Of a stretch of DNA of 64,000 nucleotides, positions 59,096-64,000 are shown in pieces (position 1 is the first letter of the stretch; the number at the start of each line of letters is the position of its first letter). Location of the stretch: the NCBI GenBank assembly GCA_963785755.1, contig CAWAXG010000073.1, positions 178,932-242,931 on the forward strand, written 5' to 3'. The DNA is from JACCXG01 sp963785755 (lineage in GTDB: Bacteria; Acidobacteriota; Vicinamibacteria; Vicinamibacterales; 2-12-FULL-66-21). A program made the translations under genes and the position numbers. Under the pieces are notes generated by a model. It was not told the DNA's origin. It searched no databases and saw only the letters and a program-made list of their open reading frames with translations.

Positions 59096-59741
59096 CTACG
59101 TCGAATGCTTCAGCGTCCCACCGATCGAGTTCATGTATCCTGCCTGTGCGTGCTCCAGGAGCTTGAGAATCTGGTCGGTCTCCGTGATCACGTCCGCCAT
59201 CAACTGCTGACGCTTCTCCGCCTCGTCTTCGCCGGGCAGAATATTCGACGCGGCGACATCTGCCGACGCCCGATAGAGCGTGTTGCCCACCTTGGGTCCG
59301 AGCCCTTCGGCCCACACCACGGTCGGCTTGTCGTATTCCTAAATCAGGCTTCGGCCGCGGGCTGGTCGAAGTGGAACACAAGCGAGTTCCGGATCCGTGC
59401 CATCGCCTTGCCGACATCTGTCTTTCCAGAGAACGTTTGTATGACCGCGTCGAAATGTTCTTGCGTGGCTCCTCCCGCCAACGCGAACTGCTTCAACTTC
59501 GCGTAACCAGACATCGCCGTTCTGCGAGTCTCGTGCAGATAGGCCACCGCCAGCAGGAACGCCCAGAGCCGGGTACCGGGCTGGGACGGTCCCGTGATGT
59601 CCTCCACGGCGACCGCAAGCGGTGCGCCGCTCTGATCGCGGTGATGGCCATGCCGAGCCGGAGGAAGTAGCCCGCGGTCTCCGGATCCGCCTTTATGGCC
59701 GCTGCATCCACCGTCACAGTCCACGCCCTTTCATCTGACAT
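59096..59741 (-). pseudogene. degenerate gene with a HEPN-like R-x5-H motif
   Basis: From the ATG at 59741: MSDERAWTVTVDAAAIKADP, TAGYFLRLGMAITAIR, break near 59630, DITGPSQPGTRLWAFLLAVA, AGGATQEHFDAVIQTFSGKT, MARIRNSLVFHFDQP, a stop at 59344, then VWAEGLGPKVGNTLYRASAD and VITETDQILKLLEHAQAGYM to 59096. The helical content and RNSLVFH (R-x5-H) resemble HEPN proteins, which include toxin RNases and abortive-infection factors. This assignment is tentative. A stop codon in the middle means it is either two genes or broken. Confidence 0.4.
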
Positions 59742-59821
59742 GCCATGTAACCCCTTGTCGTGAAACGGGATGTCCAGTCGAAGCTGCGCGATCCCCAGCT
59801 CGGCTATGTGATAATTGAATC

Positions 59822-60366
59822 ATGGCTTCCAAGACCGTCAATTCGAGGTCGAACTCAAGGGCCTCAAGGTGAAGTTCGAAGGCGACGTGCAGATCGCCGA
59901 GCGGTTCAGTCACGAGATCGCCAGTGCCGTTAACAATCTGCATCCGCCCAGACGAAGCTGCTGCCTTCTCCGTCGCGACCCACCGCGACGACGCCACAAC
60001 TGGAATCTGGCGGACGCCGGGGCGGTCGTCGCCGTCGTCGGACCGCGGCAACCGGCGGCAACGGCAGCGGCGGGATCGATCCGTCCATATTGACGGGACG
60101 ACGGTGCCTCCAGACTCCAGCGGCGAGGAGCCCGCAGCAGAGACGCGTCGGCGTCGCTCGGGCGTAGGACAATCAGCACTCGTCGTGGCGTTGAAGGACG
60201 AAGGCTTCTTCGGTTGAGCAGCAAACGATCGGCGACATTGCGAGGCGCTGGGGAAGAGGGCCATACCTTCAGAGCACGCATCAGCCCGACGCTTGTCTCG
60301 CTGACGAAGCAGCAGGTGCTGAAGCGGGAGAAGAACGCAGACAACCAGTGGACCTACTTCGCCTGA
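59822..60366 (+). pseudogene. degenerate gene with C-terminal winged-helix-like domain
   Basis: Reading across frames: MASKTVN, FEVELKGLKVKFEGDVQIAE, FSHEIASAVNNL, a proline/glycine/arginine-rich linker, then ALKDEGFF, TIGDIARR, EEGHTFRARISPTLVSLTKQ and QVLKREKNADNQWTYFA-stop. The final 70 or so residues look like a winged-helix module. At least four frame breaks are present. Unknown function. Confidence 0.4.
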
Positions 60367-60367
60367 C

Positions 60368-60640
60368 ATGGACGAAGCACGTGCCAAGCAGCTCGTCGGC
60401 TCCCTACCGATCGGAGCCGACGCGCTGACGCAGATTGCGACGACTGCAGCCCGCAACAAAAAATCCATAGCGACGACCGGCCCCTACGCAGAACGCTTTC
60501 ACGCCGAGCTGAGAAAGGTGGTCGCGAGTGAAGAATCTGATCATGCCGGTCGTCGGCGCCATCGCAGGCTTCGACACCGGCCGCTCGTCACTCATCTCGA
60601 GACCGTGAAGTCCACGTCCGCCTCCGCTGCAAGAATCTGA
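60368..60640 (+). CDS. hypothetical small ORF in the island
   Basis: It begins one base after the previous stop: MDEARAKQLVGSLPIGADAL, then ATTGPYAERFHAELRKVVAS. After about residue 55 an alternative frame (VKNLIMPVVGAIAGFDTGRS) reads better, so another indel is likely. No family recognised. Confidence 0.3.
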   Translation: MDEARAKQLVGSLPIGADALTQIATTAARNKKSIATTGPYAERFHAELRKVVASEESDHAGRRRHRRLRHRPLVTHLETVKSTSASAARI

Positions 60641-60736
60641 ACGCCGCGACGACAAATCCGGCTGATATGCGAAACGGAAGTCCTGCCGAACATCAGCAAC
60701 CTCACGTCGCCGACGCAGCCGACATCGGAGCCGGTC

Positions 60737-61138
60737 ATGGCTGCGGCCGTGCTCGCGAAAGCGCCGACCTACTTGGCAGCGAGCGCTGCTTCAAGCGAAC
60801 GGCAATTACATCAACCGCTGGTTCGATGCCTCATCAGTGATGATTCGCAAGCTGGTGGAGAACGCGATCATGACGTCTACGAGAAGAACGGCAAGGAGGC
60901 AGAGATCAAGAATGCTGACGGCGAATACCTGATGCTGTCCGGCCTCATCTCGGCATTGCTCAAGCAAACGCATTGGAGTCTCGGCCGCGAAACGAAGAAG
61001 TGCCTGCCGGACGTCAAGCGGCTCGGGGATCGGTCCACACAACCGGCGCTACGAAGCCACGAAGCAGGACATCGCAACATCATCCCTGGCTTGCGCGCCA
61101 CAATGGACGATCTCCTGCATCTGGCCGGGCACAAGTAA
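60737..61138 (+). pseudogene. DUF4145/HEPN-like gene, frameshifted
   Basis: Across frames: GNYINRWFDASSVMIRKLVE, DVYEKNGKEAEIKNADGEYL, MLSGLISALLKQTHWSLGRE, KCLPDVKRLGDRS, HNRRYEATKQDI (other frame), IIPGLRATMDDLLHLAGHK-stop. The LPDVKRLGDRS-HNRRY-DI-LLHLAGL pattern is what I know from DUF4145-type HEPN proteins of defence and mobile islands. There are at least three breaks; the N-terminal boundary is approximate. Confidence 0.45.
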
Positions 61139-61585
61139 CCCGCTCCGCAATCGCCCGCTTGAACGGTCCGACAACGCGCGTCTGCATCGTTTGGATGGTG
61201 ACCGTCAAAAACTCCAATAACCGTTGGTCAATCAGAGGGCTGCAAATCGTTCGGTTTCAGGCAATAATCCTTCCCACACACGACGGCTCGGTTCCGCGGA
61301 GTCTCGCGCCCCACGCCGAGGCGCCACGCGGAGAACAACCGGGTTCGGCGTGGGGTCATTCCCCTGGCGACCTGATAGTCCGCTATAAGACGCGGGCTTC
61401 CCCTTGTCAGAAAGGCATCGGGAAATCGTCCCTGTGGCAGACGTGCTGCCTCGTGCAGTCGTCTGCGGAGCGCAAGTTATGGCTTGGCTCAGAGGTAGAT
61501 CTCTCACGAAGGCCCATCGGCAGCGCATCAGTCCGGCAAGCATGGCAGGCCACGACGTCCGCCTGCTGATCACCTGCTCGAAACG
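61139..61585. other. no supportable gene
   Basis: Several overlapping frames of about 110-200 residues are open on both strands but none has protein-like composition, a good start or a recognisable motif. No RNA gene or repeat was seen. Confidence 0.4.
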
Positions 61586-62065
61586 TCAGTGACCGTCGCC
61601 GCTAAGACGGCCAGCGAGAAGAGGCGGACGCGATGAGCGAACCGACTCGTTGGATGGGGCGTCACCAGGATGGTGAAGATTCGTTCCAATCGGCGTGCGC
61701 GTTTGCCGCTCGTGCCTGACGGCCGGGATGACCGTCGTCACCGAGCCAGGCGCCTGCCGCGCCGATACTGGATTCTGCGAGAACGCTTCGGGAGCGCACG
61801 GTTCGTCGGCGCTGCCCAGCCCGTTCGCCAGGCGGGTGACCGCCAGGGTGGTCTCGGTGGCCTCCGTCAGGGCCGAGCTGAGGCCGCGGGGTAGCGATTC
61901 GGAGGTCTCCTCGGGGGGCGCCGCCGTGGCCTCGTGATTGCGTTCTCCTGCCGAATGCGTCTGATCCGCGACACGGTCTGCAGTGGCAAGTCCGTCGGCG
62001 CTGGAAGGGCGACGTGGACGGCGGGGGCTTGCTTCCCCAGGCGTGCCGGGCTTACGCTGTGCCAA
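61586..62065 (-). CDS. hypothetical protein, low complexity
   Basis: A TTG at 62065 preceded by AAAGGAAA gives MAQRKPGTPGEASPRRPRRP, then TADRVADQTHSAGERNHEAT and LSSALTEATETTLAVTRLAN. Proline/arginine- and Glu/Thr-rich segments suggest a disordered linker followed by a helix. The C-terminus may be misframed. Its start follows the HTH-like gene on the same strand by about 120 bases. Confidence 0.3.
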   Translation of the reverse strand: MAQRKPGTPGEASPRRPRRPSSADGLATADRVADQTHSAGERNHEATAAPPEETSESLPRGLSSALTEATETTLAVTRLANGLGSADEPCAPEAFSQNPVSARQAPGSVTTVIPAVRHERQTRTPIGTNLHHPGDAPSNESVRSSRPPLLAGRLSGDGH

Positions 62066-62186
62066 GGTCGGTTTCCTTTCGTCGATGCCGGCGTGCGCCG
62101 CAACGCGCGCCGGTTCCTCTCGATCCCGCTCAGACTCACCAAGACTTCCCGACGCTTCCACCTAAAACGCTAGACCAGTTGCCTAT

Positions 62187-62655
62187 TCACGCGGTTGTCG
62201 CCGCACCGTCCGACGACCTCACCGGCAGCGCGACGCCATCAACCACGACTGGTATCCGCCGCTGCTCCGCTGTGTCGATGTGCAGCACGAGCGTGCCGTC
62301 CGGTCCATCTTCATCTCTGGCGGCGCTCGCGGTGGACCCGGACAGGCCGACCCCTACTCCGGCGTTGACACCGACGGACCGTCGCCGCGACTTGCTGGCG
62401 CAGGCGCTTGGTCCGCTTCTGGCACGCAATGCGGGCGGCTGCGAAGCAGGCTCGTGCCGGAACGCCGACGAGGGATCCGAGCTGGACGATGCGTTGGTCG
62501 CCAGGACGGAACAGGTGAAATCCCGCACAGCCAGGCACTCAGTGTCGAGTGATTGACGGGGAGGAGCTTCGCGAGGACATATTGGGGAACGCCGCAGTTC
62601 TTGACAGCGAGCCTAAGGCGTCTGCGAGATTTACTGGAGGTTCTCCATAACAGAC
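62187..62655 (-). pseudogene. degenerate Xre-like HTH regulator
   Basis: The minus strand encodes LRLAVKNCGVPQYVLAKLLP, VNHSTLSAWLCGISPV and, in a neighbouring frame, RPGDQRIVQLGSLVGVPARA, in the order of an Xre/Cro HTH. A third frame continues LVLHIDTAEQRRIPVVVDGV to the stop at 62187. Breaks near 62530 and 62470; the start is unclear because a stop precedes the HTH frame. Confidence 0.4.
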
Positions 62656-63016
62656 AAAAACAAATCGACGAACGTCTCTTATGGAACATGGGATTTGTTC
62701 GTTCGTCTAGATCCCCCTCGCAGACACCAACTGAGAGAATCCATCCGATGATCGGGAGTGGGATTTGTGCGACTGCTGATTGTGTGCTTGGCAGGTAGAG
62801 CGCCTTCTGCGCGCTCGACGACAGCAAAAACAAAAAAAATACGCTGAGTCGGGCGCACGCATGGGACTCCTCCCCGGGGGCACCCTCGCGGACAATGCAC
62901 ATCGACTCTGACAGGACGAACTGACGTCCTCGGCAGTCGGCGACAGAGCCAGCGAGGCGAACCCGTCGGATCGAGACCACCGACCCGGCGAGTGGCGCAG
63001 TCGTCCGAACACTGTA
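62656..63016. other. AT-richer non-coding stretch
   Basis: This stretch includes the A-rich run at about 62824-62840, unusual for this window, and no convincing gene. It separates the HTH remnant (minus) from the ribbon-helix-helix gene (plus) and lies inside the inferred element. Confidence 0.4.
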
Positions 63017-63045
63017 TTGACTATACACGTCTATACAGCTATAGT
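63017..63045 (+). promoter_or_regulatory. sigma70 promoter with CTATAC repeats before the RHH gene
   Basis: TTGACT (63017-63022), 17-base spacer, TATAGT (63040-63045), then the ATG at 63053, so the mRNA is nearly leaderless. CTATAC at 63021-63026 and 63031-63036 and CTATAG at 63039-63044 repeat across the promoter and are plausible operator half-sites for the ribbon-helix-helix product. Confidence 0.7.
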
Positions 63046-63052
63046 TGTGTCT

Positions 63053-63224
63053 ATGCCTCGGCCAGCGAAGATCATGTACCTCACTCAGACTCGATCCCGA
63101 GGACTCGAAACGCCTCAAGGAGATAAAGGCGCGTGACGGCATCCCAGAGTCTGAGCAGATTCGCCGCGGGCTGCGGCTCTGGTTCGCGGAGAAAGGAGTG
63201 CTGAAAACGCAGCGCAGGAAGTAA
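63053..63224 (+). CDS. CopG-like ribbon-helix-helix protein, one frameshift
   Basis: Starts MPRPAKIM and, after a one-base break near 63086, continues RLDPEDSKRLKEIKARDGIP, ESEQIRRGLRLWFAEKGVLK and TQRRK-stop, about 57 residues. The R-L-(x)n-SKRLKEI and SEQIRRGLRLW pattern is a classical RHH fold used by antitoxins and plasmid/element repressors. It precedes the recombinase by 119 bases. Confidence 0.6.
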
Positions 63225-63343
63225 GAAGAGAGCGGACCGCCGGCGTGTTACGAGCACGACCGACGCCCTAACCCGAACCACCGAGTGACCGATGTTCCGG
63301 GCTGCCCGCCATTCTACGGGAGCCCCGACCCTGTGAGGTTCCC

Positions 63344-63931
63344 GTGAGAGCTGCCATCTACGCGCGCGTGTCCACCCTCGACCAGCAACCCGAGAACCAG
63401 CTCGCCGAACTCCGCCGCTACGTCGCGGCCCGCGGCTGGGACGGCGCCGTGGAGTACGTCGACCACGGCGTGAGCGGGGCGAAGGACCGCCGGCCGGCGC
63501 TCGACCAGCTCGTGAAGGATGCCAGGCGCCGCAAGTTCGACGTGCTGGTGACGCTGGAAGCTCGATCGGCTCGGGCGCAACCTGAAGCACCTGATCACGC
63601 TGCTCGAGGACCTGCAGGCGCTCGGCGTCGGCGTTCGTCGTCGCTCGGCGAGGGCATCGACGCCACGACGCCGGCCGGCAAGCTGCAGATGCACATCCTC
63701 GGCGCGATCGCCGAGTTCGAGCGCGGCCGGATCGTCGAGCGCGTGCGGGCGGGCCTGGCGCGGGCCAGGGCGCAGGGTCAGCGGCTCGGACGACCGAAAG
63801 CGCGGGTGCCCGTCGAACGGCTCCAGACGGTCGCCGGGCTGTCGGTTGACGACGCAGCGCGTACGCTGGCCGTCTCCCGATCGACGCTGAAGCGCTGGCG
63901 ACGGCAGGTCCAACAATCCCTCCCGGCGTAG
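63344..63931 (+). CDS. serine recombinase (resolvase/invertase family) with compensated double frameshift
   Basis: A 195-residue small serine recombinase. The GTG at 63344 follows GAGGTTCCC. The catalytic serine is in RAAIYARVSTLDQ (Ser10), and VDHGVSGAKDRRPALDQLVK, ATTPAGKLQMHILGAIAEFE and RIVERVRAGLARARAQGQRL are canonical, followed by an HTH (LSVDDAARTLAVSRSTLKRW). Between about 63559 and 63645 the given frame reads nonsense, while the next frame encodes KLDRLGRNLKHLITLLEDLQ, as the family requires; two opposite indels cancel. It is probably the mobility enzyme of the element or its resolvase. Confidence 0.9.
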   Translation: MRAAIYARVSTLDQQPENQLAELRRYVAARGWDGAVEYVDHGVSGAKDRRPALDQLVKDARRRKFDVLVTLEARSARAQPEAPDHAARGPAGARRRRSSSLGEGIDATTPAGKLQMHILGAIAEFERGRIVERVRAGLARARAQGQRLGRPKARVPVERLQTVAGLSVDDAARTLAVSRSTLKRWRRQVQQSLPA

Positions 63932-63942
63932 CCTCACTTTCG

Positions 63943-63980
63943 CCCCGGATCGACGGGAGATCCTGAAGGTCGATCCGGGG
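63943..63980 (+). terminator. 12-bp hairpin after the recombinase
   Basis: CCCCGGATCGAC (63943-63954) pairs perfectly with GTCGATCCGGGG (63969-63980) across a 14-base loop, 11 bases past the recombinase stop. There is no strong T-run, so it could instead be a recombination-site arm. Confidence 0.5.
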
Positions 63981-64000
63981 TCCATCAAACAGATGATTGT

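Overview
The window is GC-rich, densely coded DNA that fits an Acidobacteriota genome, most likely Vicinamibacteria-like. That placement is inference from gene content: an Oar-type TonB-dependent receptor with a carboxypeptidase-regulatory N-terminus, an acidobacterial duplicated orphan permease (ADOP) next to a PadR regulator, a DUF1592/DUF1552/ankyrin operon, Ser/Thr kinase-TPR and CadC-like wHTH-TPR proteins, many ECF sigma factors, and short simple-sequence repeats between genes. No 16S rRNA is present to confirm it.

Layout. 0-9 kb: a secDF fusion (5' end outside the window), a TonB-dependent receptor, a secreted CE1-type esterase and a BBE-type FAD oxidoreductase. 9-18 kb: an RND efflux operon (permease, adaptor, outer-membrane factor) led by a small STAS-domain gene and divergent from a GAF-GAF-sigma54 activator. 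18-23.3 kb: three genes overlapping by ATGA (DUF1592 c-type cytochrome, Tat-exported DUF1552, ankyrin protein). 23.4-28.5 kb: a badly frameshifted block with an M23/PKD protein, an ECF sigma factor and a Ser/Thr kinase-TPR protein. 28.5-38 kb: a GT-C-like membrane protein, a PVC-type dehydrogenase-cytochrome c, an alpha/beta hydrolase, an 82-bp tandem repeat and a PadR-ADOP pair. 38-43 kb: a sigma-factor/permease deletion chimera, a large secreted PKD protein and an FG-GAP propeller protein. 43.5-53.3 kb: sigma factor, anti-sigma-like protein and secreted TPR-CHAT (caspase-like) protein in one overlapping operon, then a second ECF sigma with a coiled-coil membrane protein, a wHTH-TPR regulator and a secreted HExxH metallopeptidase. 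53.3-54.6 kb: gene debris that includes an exact 55-bp copy of the CHAT active-site cysteine region. 54.7-57.5 kb: a paralogue of the 39-41.5 kb PKD protein. 58.3-64 kb: a probable integrated element starting at a tRNA-Pro(CGG) 3' fragment, with small degenerate genes, a ribbon-helix-helix protein and a serine recombinase.

The most interesting item is a pair of secreted paralogues in which a beta/gamma-crystallin-like segment appears to interrupt a PKD domain. The sigma/anti-sigma/CHAT operon is second. A strong caveat applies throughout. I count more than thirty single-base reading-frame breaks in otherwise conserved genes, clustered at 23.4-28 kb and 58.5-63.2 kb. This pattern fits uncorrected assembly indels at least as well as real decay. 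Many genes below are therefore composites across frames; their outer coordinates are firmer than their internal continuity.
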